A stretch of 64,000 nt of DNA from Thermoleophilaceae bacterium. GTDB lineage: Bacteria > Actinomycetota > Thermoleophilia > Solirubrobacterales > JACPNS01. The notes beneath the pieces are model-generated. The model ran no database searches and was not told where the DNA came from. It saw only the letters and a program-made list of their open reading frames with translations. Below are positions 57,309-64,000 of this stretch, one piece after another. A program made the translations under genes and the position numbers. The stretch covers positions 1 to 64,000 of the forward strand of contig JAEMSX010000003.1 of assembly GCA_016462645.1 (NCBI GenBank), written 5' to 3'. Each line of letters begins with the position of its first letter. Position 1 is the stretch's first letter.

Positions 57309-57880
57309 GCGTCGATCTGACGCAGCGTCTCTCGCACCGCGTCATCAATCAGCGCATCGACCTCGCCCTTGGGCTCGTCGAAGCGACCCAGGACCCAGGC
57401 TGAAACGATCTCCGGATCGGTTGAGTCCGGACGGCCCACCCCGACGCGTATGCGGCTGAAGTCGGCGGTCCCGAGATTCGCCTTGATCGACTTCAAACCG
57501 TTGTGGCCACCGTGGCCGCCACCGAGCTTGTACTCGACGCGGCCGAACGGGAAATCGATCTCGTCGTGGATCACGAGCACGTGATCAGGATCGACACGCA
57601 GCTCGCCGCGGGCGGGCCCGACCGACTGGCCGCTCTCGTTCATGTAGGTCTCGGGGATCAGGATCCCCACGCGCGGACCGCCGGGACCGAGACGGCCTTC
57701 AGTGAAGGCGCCGCGGTAACGCGACTTGGGCTTGCCCAGGTCGAACTGCGCGATCAGCCGTTCGGCCGCCATCTCGCCGATGTTGTGACGGGTGTTCGCG
57801 TAGCGCTTGCCGGGGTTTCCGAGCCCGACGATCAGCCAGTCAACCGGGACGGGCTTGCCGCCACGCTTGAAGATGCTCAT
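57305..57880 (-). CDS. pth: Peptidyl-tRNA hydrolase
   Basis: 191 residues. Releases tRNA from prematurely ended peptidyl-tRNA. LIVGLGNPGKRYANTRHNIG holds the catalytic histidine, then PETYMNESGQSV, VLVIHDEIDFPFG (catalytic aspartate) and GGGHGGHNGLKSI. A short N-terminal extension (MSIFKRGGKPVPVDW) is present. TAGCCT ends seven bases before the ATG. It lies 36 bp downstream of rplY, a frequent partner. Confidence 0.95.
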   Translation of the reverse strand: MSIFKRGGKPVPVDWLIVGLGNPGKRYANTRHNIGEMAAERLIAQFDLGKPKSRYRGAFTEGRLGPGGPRVGILIPETYMNESGQSVGPARGELRVDPDHVLVIHDEIDFPFGRVEYKLGGGHGGHNGLKSIKANLGTADFSRIRVGVGRPDSTDPEIVSAWVLGRFDEPKGEVDALIDDAVRETLRQIDA

Positions 57881-57916
57881 TTGAGTAAGGCTAGGGAGAG
57901 GTCAGGCGGGGGACGA

Positions 57917-58582
57917 TTACTCGTCCGAGGAGTCGGCGTCTTCGCCTTCGCCCTCTGCGGCTTCTTCGCCTTCGCCAACCAGCTCGGTCTCTTCTTCGAC
58001 CGTCTCCGGAGCCTCTGCCTTGGACGGCGGAGTGACGGTCGCGATGACCGTTTCCTCTGCGTCATCGAGCACGGTGAGCTCTGACGGGATCGTCGTCACC
58101 TCGGAGAGCATGAACGTCTGGTTCAGCTCAAGGTGCGCGACGTCGATCACGATCGAGTCCGGAATGTCGGTCGGCAGTGCCTCAACGCTGAGTTCACGCG
58201 TGACCTGGTCGAGCACACCGCCCTGAACCACACCGGGAGCGTCTTCGACGCCGGTCAGTTCAACCTGGACGAGCGACTCGATGGCCTGCTTGAGGTCCAC
58301 CTCGAGAAGATCGATGTGCGTGAAGTCACCGCGCACCGGGTGGTGCTGCTGGTCCTTGACGATCACGGGGACGGAGTCGCCCTCGAGCTGCGCGTCGAAG
58401 AGCGCGTGCCCGGCCTTCAGGGTGGCGCGAAGGTCGTGCTCGTTGACGCTGAAAGCTTGCGGGTCGCGGCCGCGTCCGTAGAGGATGCCGGGGACATTCC
58501 CGGTCTTACGGAGGCGGCGGCCTTCGCGGCTGCCGAATGCGGAGCGCGCGGAAAGTTCGATTGTTTGACGTTCGTCTGACAT
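57917..58582 (-). CDS. rplY: 50S ribosomal protein L25/Ctc
   Basis: 221 residues, the long CTC form. N-terminal 5S rRNA-binding domain (SREGRRLRKTGNVPGILYGR), TL5-type C-terminal domain (ELTGVEDAPGVVQGG, LPTDIPDSIVIDVAHLELNQ), and an acidic tail (EGEEAAEGEGEDADSSDE). TAGAAT is a clear -10, ten bases before ATG 58582. Precedes pth on the same strand. Confidence 0.95.
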   Translation of the reverse strand: MSDERQTIELSARSAFGSREGRRLRKTGNVPGILYGRGRDPQAFSVNEHDLRATLKAGHALFDAQLEGDSVPVIVKDQQHHPVRGDFTHIDLLEVDLKQAIESLVQVELTGVEDAPGVVQGGVLDQVTRELSVEALPTDIPDSIVIDVAHLELNQTFMLSEVTTIPSELTVLDDAEETVIATVTPPSKAEAPETVEEETELVGEGEEAAEGEGEDADSSDE

Positions 58583-58643
58583 GCGGCGCGCGATTCTAGC
58601 GGGTTTGACGGGGGAATCGCGCTTCGCCAGAGCACCTGGCGTC

Positions 58644-58649
58644 TAGTCT
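58644..58649 (+). promoter_or_regulatory. -10 element of a leaderless promoter (ABC1 kinase)
   Basis: TAGTCT ends six bases before GTG 58656. Confidence 0.5.
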
Positions 58650-58655
58650 GACTGC

Positions 58656-60074
58656 GTGGCCGACAAGGATGACCGTGCGATTTCCAAGAGCCGCTTCGGC
58701 CGTGCTGCGCGTGTGGGAAAGGCGCTCGGCGGGCAGGGGATAAAGCTCGCCGGGACGGCGTCGGCCAACGTGCTGCGCGGCAGTGAGGGCGGACAGGCTG
58801 CGCTCGAGAAGCGCCACACGCAGTCTGCCGAGGAGATGGTCAAGACGCTCGGCTCGCTGAAGGGCGCTGCGGTGAAGGTCGCGCAGATGGCTTCGATCAT
58901 CGACGTGGACATGCTTCCGGAGGAGTACCGCGAGATCTACCAGCGGGAGCTCGGGACGCTGCGTCAGAACGCTCCTTCGATGTCCTGGAAGAAGGTCAAG
59001 TCGGTTCTGGATGACCAGTGGGATCTTCCGGTGAACCGGTTGTTTCAGGACTTCGATCAGGAGGCGACTGCGGCCGCTTCGATCGGGCAGGTTCATCGGG
59101 CGACGCTGAAGGACGGCCGCGATGTCGCGGTGAAGATCCAGTATCCGGATGTGGCCGACGCGCTGCGTGCGGACGTCGAGAACGCCGCATTGTTCCTGCG
59201 CTTTGGCCGCATGGTCGCGCCCGGACTCGATGCGCGCGCGGTTGCCAAGGAGCTGAAGGCCCGTGTGCTCGAAGAGCTGGACTACGAACTTGAGGCGCAG
59301 AATCAACGCCGCTTTGCTCGCGCCTATCGCGATCATCCGTTCATCAAGGTGCCCGAGGTTGTGACCGAGCTTTCGCGCGAACGCGTGCTGGTCACCGAGT
59401 GGGTCGACGGAATCGGCTTTGACGACGTGATGAATCTGGCCCAGGCCGATCGCGATCGCTTCGGCGAGATCATCTACCGCTTCGCCTTCGGGTCGATCTA
59501 CCACCTGCACCAGCTCAACGCCGACGCGCATCCGGGCAACTACCTGTGGATGGACGACGGGCGCGTCGCGTTCATCGACTTCGGGATGACCAAGCGACTC
59601 GGCGAGCGGCAGATGGCGCTGCAGGTGGCCGTGATCTCCGCAGTGTTCGACGACGACCCCGATGCGTTCGCCGAGAACATGGAAGAACTCGGCTTCATCA
59701 AGGATCGCGACAACTTCAACGTGGAGCTCCTGATGGACCACATGAAGCTCGTCGGTGGTTGGTACCTCTCGGGCAAGAAGCAGAAGATCACGCGCGCGTA
59801 CGTGATGAAGGCGATCAGCGCGCTCAGCGATCCGCGCGGTCAGTACTTCGAACTGGTGCGGACCGCATCGCTGCCGGCAGATGAACTGATGGGCCGACGC
59901 ATGGAGACGGGCGTGCTCGCCGTGCTCGGACGCCTGGGCGCGAGCGCCAACTGGACGCGCATCGGCCGCGAGTGGTGGTTTGCCGAGAAGCCCTCGACCC
60001 CGCTCGGCAAAGAGGAATGGGCCTTCTTCGAGGAGCGCGGGCACTCACGTTCGCCGATGTATCGGCCGGCCTGA
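58656..60074 (+). CDS. ABC1/UbiB/ADCK-family atypical kinase
   Basis: 472 residues. Characteristic motifs: LKGAAVKVAQMASII (the KxGQ motif appears as KVAQ), AAASIGQVHRATLKDGRDVAVKIQYP with the A-rich loop and lysine, VLEELDYELEAQNQRRF (ExD), TEWVDG, and the catalytic DAHPGNYL with VAFIDFGMTKRL (DFG). Members support quinone or lipid metabolism or act as unusual ATPases. No C-terminal membrane helices are obvious. The next gene starts four bases after its stop. Confidence 0.92.
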   Translation: MADKDDRAISKSRFGRAARVGKALGGQGIKLAGTASANVLRGSEGGQAALEKRHTQSAEEMVKTLGSLKGAAVKVAQMASIIDVDMLPEEYREIYQRELGTLRQNAPSMSWKKVKSVLDDQWDLPVNRLFQDFDQEATAAASIGQVHRATLKDGRDVAVKIQYPDVADALRADVENAALFLRFGRMVAPGLDARAVAKELKARVLEELDYELEAQNQRRFARAYRDHPFIKVPEVVTELSRERVLVTEWVDGIGFDDVMNLAQADRDRFGEIIYRFAFGSIYHLHQLNADAHPGNYLWMDDGRVAFIDFGMTKRLGERQMALQVAVISAVFDDDPDAFAENMEELGFIKDRDNFNVELLMDHMKLVGGWYLSGKKQKITRAYVMKAISALSDPRGQYFELVRTASLPADELMGRRMETGVLAVLGRLGASANWTRIGREWWFAEKPSTPLGKEEWAFFEERGHSRSPMYRPA

Positions 60075-60078
60075 ATCG

Positions 60079-60534
60079 ATGGAGTTCCGTCGTCGCGGGA
60101 TCCGGACCTTCGTCTCGGACGACGGTGGATTCTCGGTCCGGCGACCGTCCGGCCCGTCGGTCAACCGCAACGGTCTGTGGCTGAAGGCGCCCGGGCACAA
60201 CTACGAGATTCGAATGCGGAGTCGCGAGCTCTGGCTACTCGACGGCGAGCGCGAAGTGGGCTACGCGGACGGCATGCAGAGCGGCTGGACGGTGCTTTTC
60301 GATGAGCGCGCGTTGGAGCTCGTACAGCCGAAGACGGGCGTGCCCCATACGTTGGTCCACGAAGCGGGAGCGGCGATCGGTCAGTTCGCCGGCACCGGCT
60401 TTCCGATGCGGTCGTTTCGTGGCGAAGGCGAACTTGGCACGACCGCAGAGCAGACAGCGTTCCTCGCGATGATCGTTCTCACCGGCTGGCGAGAGAGCGA
60501 TCGCGCAATGCTCGTGGCCACCGGTGGCGGTTAG
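60079..60534 (+). CDS. Hypothetical protein, beta-rich (151 aa)
   Basis: Soluble protein from ATG 60079: MEFRRRGIRTFVSDDGGFSV, GLWLKAPGHNYEIRMRSREL, LLDGEREVGYADGMQSGWTV, and a C-terminal EQTAFLAMIVLTGWRESDRA helix. The alternating strand pattern resembles phospholipid-scramblase-like or tubby-like (LURP) folds, but no firm match. Closely follows the ABC1 kinase gene and is probably co-transcribed. Its last four bases overlap the convergent GNAT gene. Confidence 0.65.
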   Translation: MEFRRRGIRTFVSDDGGFSVRRPSGPSVNRNGLWLKAPGHNYEIRMRSRELWLLDGEREVGYADGMQSGWTVLFDERALELVQPKTGVPHTLVHEAGAAIGQFAGTGFPMRSFRGEGELGTTAEQTAFLAMIVLTGWRESDRAMLVATGGG

Positions 60535-61043
60535 AGGGCCACACGCAGCCGCACGTCCGCGACGAACCATCCGCGATCCGTCCGCGTTGAGCCGTCGTGT
60601 CTGAAGCCTCGCGACGCATAGAGCGGCAGCGAGCGGAAGTTGTCCTCAAGCGTCCAGACCGTCACCGCTTTCCAGTCGGCCGCGCGCAAGTGCTCGATCG
60701 CGTCATCGAGCAGCGCCCGCCCGTAGCCGCGGCGGTGCATTTCGGGATCCACATACAGCGCCACGATCTCGGCGACACCCTGCGCTTCGTCTCGATCGCG
60801 AGAAGGTGCGGCAACTGCACAGAAGCCGCAGATCTCACCGGCGTCCTCGACCACGCGTATCGATGTGATCCCGTGCCCACCCTCGATCATCTCGCGCCAG
60901 ACCTGAATGCCGCCGTCAGGGTCACGCGTCAGCGCGTCGAAGACGTCGCGCTCGGCCTTTCCGGCGTAAGCGGCGAGCCACGCGGCAATTCGGATTTCCT
61001 CCAACCGCGCCGCATCGTCAAGTGCGGCATCCCGGAGGTTCAA
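60531..61043 (-). CDS. GNAT-family N-acetyltransferase
   Basis: 170 residues. Acetyl-CoA-binding motif A is VALYVDPEMHRRGYGRALLD (R/Q-x-x-G-x-G/A), preceded by strand GEICGFCAVA and followed by KAVTVWTLEDNFRSLPLYAS-RGF, the usual motif B tyrosine region. Transfers acetyl to an unknown amine. Starts at TTG 61043, whose TTGA overlaps the stop of the upstream PPOX-like gene, implying translational coupling; no better ATG exists nearby. Confidence 0.85.
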   Translation of the reverse strand: MNLRDAALDDAARLEEIRIAAWLAAYAGKAERDVFDALTRDPDGGIQVWREMIEGGHGITSIRVVEDAGEICGFCAVAAPSRDRDEAQGVAEIVALYVDPEMHRRGYGRALLDDAIEHLRAADWKAVTVWTLEDNFRSLPLYASRGFRHDGSTRTDRGWFVADVRLRVAL

Positions 61044-61507
61044 TATCCACCGCCGAGCTTGCGGTGATCCCAGCTCATCGTGCGCTTCGGAATGAACTTC
61101 AGGGCGGTGCGCTTGGGTGCCTGCGCCTCGATCATCTGCACCACCGCGTCAACCGGGTAGTTGCCGTCGCCGTAGCGCGTGAAGAGGTCGATCCCGACCG
61201 CCTTGACGACTTCGTAGTTGTCGTCGAGCTCGACGTCGCATTCAAAGGAGACGCCGCGCAGTTGGTCGTAGGTCTCGCCGGCTTCCACGAGCAGCGTCGC
61301 GCGTGGGTCGCGTTCAAGGTTCTTGATCTTCTGGGCCTTCGTGAACGTCCAACCCCAGATCTCGGTGCCGCGCACGATGTACCAGAGCGGCATCATGTGC
61401 GGAACGCCGCGCGGGCCGTTGGTGCCGACGATGACTGTGCGCTGTTCCTCGAGGAACGCATCGATTTCGTCCGGCGTGAGGACGATCTGGTCGCGCTTGC
61501 TGGCCAC
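61040..61507 (-). CDS. PPOX/FDOR-family flavin or F420-dependent protein
   Basis: 155 residues, split-barrel fold. LTPDEIDAFLEEQRTVIVGT, GPRGVPHMMPLWYIVRGTEI, WTFTKAQKIKNLERDPRATL and LVEAGETYDQLRGVSFECDV follow the order of pyridoxamine-5-phosphate-oxidase-like F420/FMN proteins. The F420 versus FMN choice is not decidable from motif alone; F420 is common in this phylum. GTG 61507 with TAGGCT seven bases upstream is the chosen start; the longer open frame upstream is noncoding. Co-translated with the GNAT gene. Confidence 0.82.
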   Translation of the reverse strand: MASKRDQIVLTPDEIDAFLEEQRTVIVGTNGPRGVPHMMPLWYIVRGTEIWGWTFTKAQKIKNLERDPRATLLVEAGETYDQLRGVSFECDVELDDNYEVVKAVGIDLFTRYGDGNYPVDAVVQMIEAQAPKRTALKFIPKRTMSWDHRKLGGGY

Positions 61508-61514
61508 GGTCGCC

Positions 61515-61520
61515 AGCCTA
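61515..61520 (-). promoter_or_regulatory. -10 element of a leaderless promoter (PPOX-like gene)
   Basis: TAGGCT on the minus strand, seven bases before GTG 61507. Confidence 0.5.
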
Positions 61521-61535
61521 CTGGGACCGGGTGGA

Positions 61536-63668
61536 TTAAGCCGTGGCGACGGGCTTCTTGTGGGCGTCGCCGGACGGGCGGGGGCGCGCGGATGCGGCCT
61601 TGACGCCGCCACCGTCGATCTCAGTGCTGAGCGCCTTGGCGGCGTCGCGCACTGCTTCACGCGCGTCGGCCGGCTCGAGCACGACTGCGTCGGCGCCGAA
61701 CTTGAAAATCTCCGAGACGAGCCAGTTGACACCGCCGTAGGGGAGGTCGATCAGGATCGCTCCGTCCTTCAGCTCGAGCGAGGGCTCGTACTCCTCTTTG
61801 GCGCGCGGCGCGCGATCGGGGCTGATCCAGATCTTCGCGCTCGTACCCGTTGAGAGCGTTCCCGAGCGTGCCCAGCCGTCGAGGTCGGGCATCATGCCGT
61901 CACGCACCACGAAGGTCTCGTTGGTGACATCGGCCGTCTTGATGCGGTCGAGTCGGAAGTCGCGCGGCGCTTCGCGTTCGCGGTCCCACGTGTGCACGTA
62001 CCAACCTTCGCGACCGTTCATCAGCGAGTAAGGCTCGATCGTGCGCTTGGTGAAGGTGTCCTGGTCTTCTTTGTAGTGCTCGATCTCGACCAACAGGTGG
62101 CCCTGGATCGCCTGCGAGATCAGCGTGGAGATCTCGGAGTCGTCGGCCTGCGTCGCGGCGATCTGCAGGCCGCTGGTTGCCGGGTCCTCGCCGAGCGCCG
62201 TGACGACCTTCTTGCGCGCAGTCAGCAGCGAGTCGTTCGGGAAGTACTCGCCCAGCAGGTCGATCGCGGCGATCAGAGCCTTGGCTTCGAGCGGGAGCAG
62301 ACGGGCCGGGCGGGCGAAGTTGTCGGAGTAGGGCTCGCTGTCGACCGAGATCTCGTCGTCCTCGATCTGCGCGAAGAGCACGTAGCTGCCGCCGCCGAAG
62401 TTCACGACGTTGAGCACCTCAATGTCTTCCTCGATCTCTTCGCGGGAGACATTGAGGTCCACCACGAGCTGGCTCATCGAGACCGTCGCGCCGGTGTGCG
62501 TCGCGCCGATCAGGATTCCGGCAAGTGTGATCAGGCGGGCAAAGCGTTCCGGGCGGATCGAGTTCTCGGCGTCGGCTGCGGCGCCGCTGCCGGCCGCCGG
62601 TCCGCGGCGACGGGCGATCTTCGGCGCGATCGCGAACTCGCCGTCGTGCTCGGCGGCGATCCGGGCGACGCGCTCCTGCACGTCTTCGGCGAGATTGGCC
62701 GGCTCGAGCACGCGGGCGCGCGGCCCGAGACCCAGCACCCAGGCGATCAGCGGGGCGGACTCCGTGAACTCGGTCTCGAAGATGACGCCCTTCCCGGGCA
62801 CGGCCTCGCCGCGACGCGGCGCGCGGATCGTTCCGGCGCGCGAGAAGTGACGCTCGACGAGCCAGGCGACGCGTTCGGAAATCCAGATCGACGCGCTTTG
62901 CGAGGTCTGGCCGAACTGCCACTCGGCCATCGTCGCGTACTTGCGGGGGTCGAAGTCCTCTGGCGGCGGGAAGTCGTGCTCGGCCTTGGACGCGTAGCTG
63001 ATCTTGCCCTCGATGCGCGAGAGCTTGAACATGCGCTGCTCGTCGCGCTCGTGGCTGTGGCCGATCATGTAGAACTGGCCGCCGCGGTAGAGCAAGTGGT
63101 ACGGGTCGACCTTGCGCTTCTCTTTGGCGCCGGTGCTGATCGTCTTGTACTCGAAGAGGATCGTCTTGCGACGGAAGATCGCGTTCTCGATCTTGGACAG
63201 GCGCTGCGAGAGTTCGCGCCCCTCAACGTCGGGACCGACGGCGATGTGGATCGAGGTCTCATCCGGAGCAGACAGCGGGGAGGGGCGACCCCACGTGAGC
63301 TGCTGCAGGGCGAGGCGCAGCGGCTCCGCGTAGGCGAACTGACCGTCGAGCATCTTCAGGGCGGTGGTGAGCGAAGCGAGTTCGCGATCGGTGAACTGCA
63401 CGCTCGGGAGATAGAAGTTCTCCGGCGGGAGCGAGTAGTTCTCGGCCTCGTAGAAACCGTCGACGGCGCGGTCGACGCGCAGCTCGATTCCGAGGGCCTC
63501 GAGCTCAGCGCGGTCGGCGTAGAAGCGACGCGCGAACGCGTCGTCGTTCATCTCGCTGTATCCCTCGACGTCGCGCTTTATTTCGAGTGCCGTGACCGGA
63601 CGGCGCTTTGCCATCAAGAACGAGATCAACGACAGCTGCCGAATGAGTTTTTCCGTGTCCTTGGCCAC
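61536..63668 (-). CDS. pafBC: PafB-PafC fusion, WYL-domain transcriptional regulator
   Basis: 710 residues with two tandem HTH-WYL units. Unit 1: N-terminal HTH (LSLISFLMAKRRPVTALEIK to DRAELEALGIELRV), WYL domain (ILFEYKTISTGAKEKRKVDP, YHLLYRGGQFYMIGHSHERD). Unit 2 starts after an Ala/Gly linker (RRGPAAGSGAAADAENS): HTH (ATVSMSQLVVDLNVSREEIE), then WYL (VEIEHYKEDQDTFTKRTIEP, YSLMNGREGWYVHTWDRERE). In mycobacteria PafB and PafC form a heterodimer that activates LexA-independent DNA damage genes after binding single-stranded DNA; a natural fusion agrees with that stoichiometry. Start is GTG 63668. Confidence 0.92.
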   Translation of the reverse strand: MAKDTEKLIRQLSLISFLMAKRRPVTALEIKRDVEGYSEMNDDAFARRFYADRAELEALGIELRVDRAVDGFYEAENYSLPPENFYLPSVQFTDRELASLTTALKMLDGQFAYAEPLRLALQQLTWGRPSPLSAPDETSIHIAVGPDVEGRELSQRLSKIENAIFRRKTILFEYKTISTGAKEKRKVDPYHLLYRGGQFYMIGHSHERDEQRMFKLSRIEGKISYASKAEHDFPPPEDFDPRKYATMAEWQFGQTSQSASIWISERVAWLVERHFSRAGTIRAPRRGEAVPGKGVIFETEFTESAPLIAWVLGLGPRARVLEPANLAEDVQERVARIAAEHDGEFAIAPKIARRRGPAAGSGAAADAENSIRPERFARLITLAGILIGATHTGATVSMSQLVVDLNVSREEIEEDIEVLNVVNFGGGSYVLFAQIEDDEISVDSEPYSDNFARPARLLPLEAKALIAAIDLLGEYFPNDSLLTARKKVVTALGEDPATSGLQIAATQADDSEISTLISQAIQGHLLVEIEHYKEDQDTFTKRTIEPYSLMNGREGWYVHTWDREREAPRDFRLDRIKTADVTNETFVVRDGMMPDLDGWARSGTLSTGTSAKIWISPDRAPRAKEEYEPSLELKDGAILIDLPYGGVNWLVSEIFKFGADAVVLEPADAREAVRDAAKALSTEIDGGGVKAASARPRPSGDAHKKPVATA

Positions 63669-63753
63669 TCACTTGCACCTTAGTTGAGCGGGTTGCGCGA
63701 TTCGACCCCTATTTGAGCGGGCTTTCGCAAATTGCAACAAAAGAAGGGCAAAC

Positions 63754-63794
63754 AAAAGAAAAGCCAGGTGGCCGACTGAGCAACGGCCACCTGG
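63754..63794 (-). terminator. Strong terminator of a minus-strand transcript
   Basis: CCAGGTGGCCG / CGGCCACCTGG, an 11-base perfect stem with nine-base loop, followed on the minus strand by CTTTTCTTTTG. There is no protein gene on the minus strand directly upstream within the window, which points to a small RNA or the 3' end of a gene beyond 64000. Confidence 0.8.
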
Positions 63795-63905
63795 CGGGAT
63801 CGACTCTCTCTGTGCGGAGACGAACGAGTCGGGGTGTTTGGGACAGATCTTGTTTTTAGGAGGAAACGCGATCTGCAGGGACCAGCGGGCATTGGCTGGC
63901 TGTTC
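63754..63905 (-). ncRNA. Candidate structured small RNA with anti-Shine-Dalgarno loop
   Basis: On the minus strand a TATATT (63915-63910) could be the -10, giving a transcript of about 150 nt ending at the terminator. Two further hairpins lie inside: 63844-63875 (CAGATC...GATCTG, possible inner GTTT/AAAC) with CCTCCT in the loop, and 63801-63831 (CGACTC...GAGTCG with inner TCTC/GAGA). A CCUCCU loop can pair with ribosome binding sites. No good -35 and no long open frame are seen. Proposed from structure only. Confidence 0.45.
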
Positions 63906-64000
63906 AGCCAATATACACGAAATGATGTCACCAGGCCATCGGGAGGCCAAAAAAACCCGCAAAATCCGTATTTAGTCCAGTGCCCGCTACGCGGGAGTAG
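63906..64000. other. Window end: promoter region of the candidate RNA and a terminator-like U-run
   Basis: An inverted repeat ATTGGCTG-N6-CAGCCAAT (63891-63912) overlaps the -10-like TATATT. Further on, the minus strand reads GCGGG followed by seven T (63955-63949), with CCCGC sequences upstream at the window edge, so a minus-strand gene may terminate here. Confidence 0.35.

Noticed and set aside
61992-63683. Plus-strand open frame of 563 codons
   Set aside because: Antisense shadow of pafBC with composition typical of complementary frames.
63669-63962. Minus-strand open frame of 97 codons at the window end
   Set aside because: It reads through the strong terminator hairpin and has no recognisable domain; the region looks like structured RNA instead.

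Overview
The window is a 64 kb high-GC chromosomal segment from an actinobacterium. The gene set (PafB-PafC fusion, eno next to a DivIC/FtsB-like gene, an actinobacterial LexA-type box, a LuxR-type large ATPase regulator, an apparent preference for leaderless starts, CsrA, and a giant secreted repeat protein) is most compatible with the Thermoleophilia/Solirubrobacterales. That placement is an inference from gene content, not from a marker alignment.

Layout. 1-1.8 kb: a sugar/polyol-phosphate nucleotidyltransferase translationally coupled to an sn-glycerol-1-phosphate dehydrogenase-like enzyme. 2.2-21.6 kb: one gene for a secreted protein of about 6,467 residues, built from about 14 + 13 alternating homologous modules and ending in a lysine-rich domain. 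21.6-24.8 kb: a degraded, horizontally acquired-looking island with an IS3 orfA remnant and an array of orphan RHS C-terminal cassettes. The cassettes are near-identical RHS core anchors followed by unrelated hydrophobic tips, each followed by a small membrane protein that could be its immunity protein. 24.8-30 kb: envelope polysaccharide genes (two GT2, one GT4, a priming sugar-phosphate transferase) interrupted by a HEPN-MNT toxin-antitoxin pair with a perfect palindromic operator. 30-46 kb: mostly single metabolic genes (hydrolase, enolase-superfamily protein, cupredoxin lipoprotein, ring-cleavage-type dioxygenase, LuxR-type regulator, BBE-like flavoenzyme, P450, OsmC, Mug-type glycosylase, beta-hydroxyacid dehydrogenase, SixA, MFS) plus a four-gene operon of unknown function that ends in a 31-residue membrane peptide. 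45.8 kb: tRNA-Ala(CGC). 46-64 kb: housekeeping and stress genes (class I FBP aldolase, thermonuclease, csrA, ftsB-like, eno, parvulin, mfd, pth, rplY, an ABC1 kinase, pafBC), a zinc-ribbon rhomboid-like protein lacking catalytic residues, a LexA box, and a candidate structured small RNA.

How the genes work together. Envelope and surface functions dominate the first half: the giant adhesin-like protein, RHS cassettes and glycosyltransferases. DNA damage response is a theme of the last 11 kb: mfd, a consensus LexA box driving a small HTH protein, and PafBC. At least twelve genes have a -10-like hexamer ending 6-7 nt before the start codon, which predicts leaderless mRNAs, while csrA, eno, the aldolase, the cupredoxin and a few others have clear Shine-Dalgarno leaders. 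No rRNA, CRISPR array, phage or replication origin was seen.
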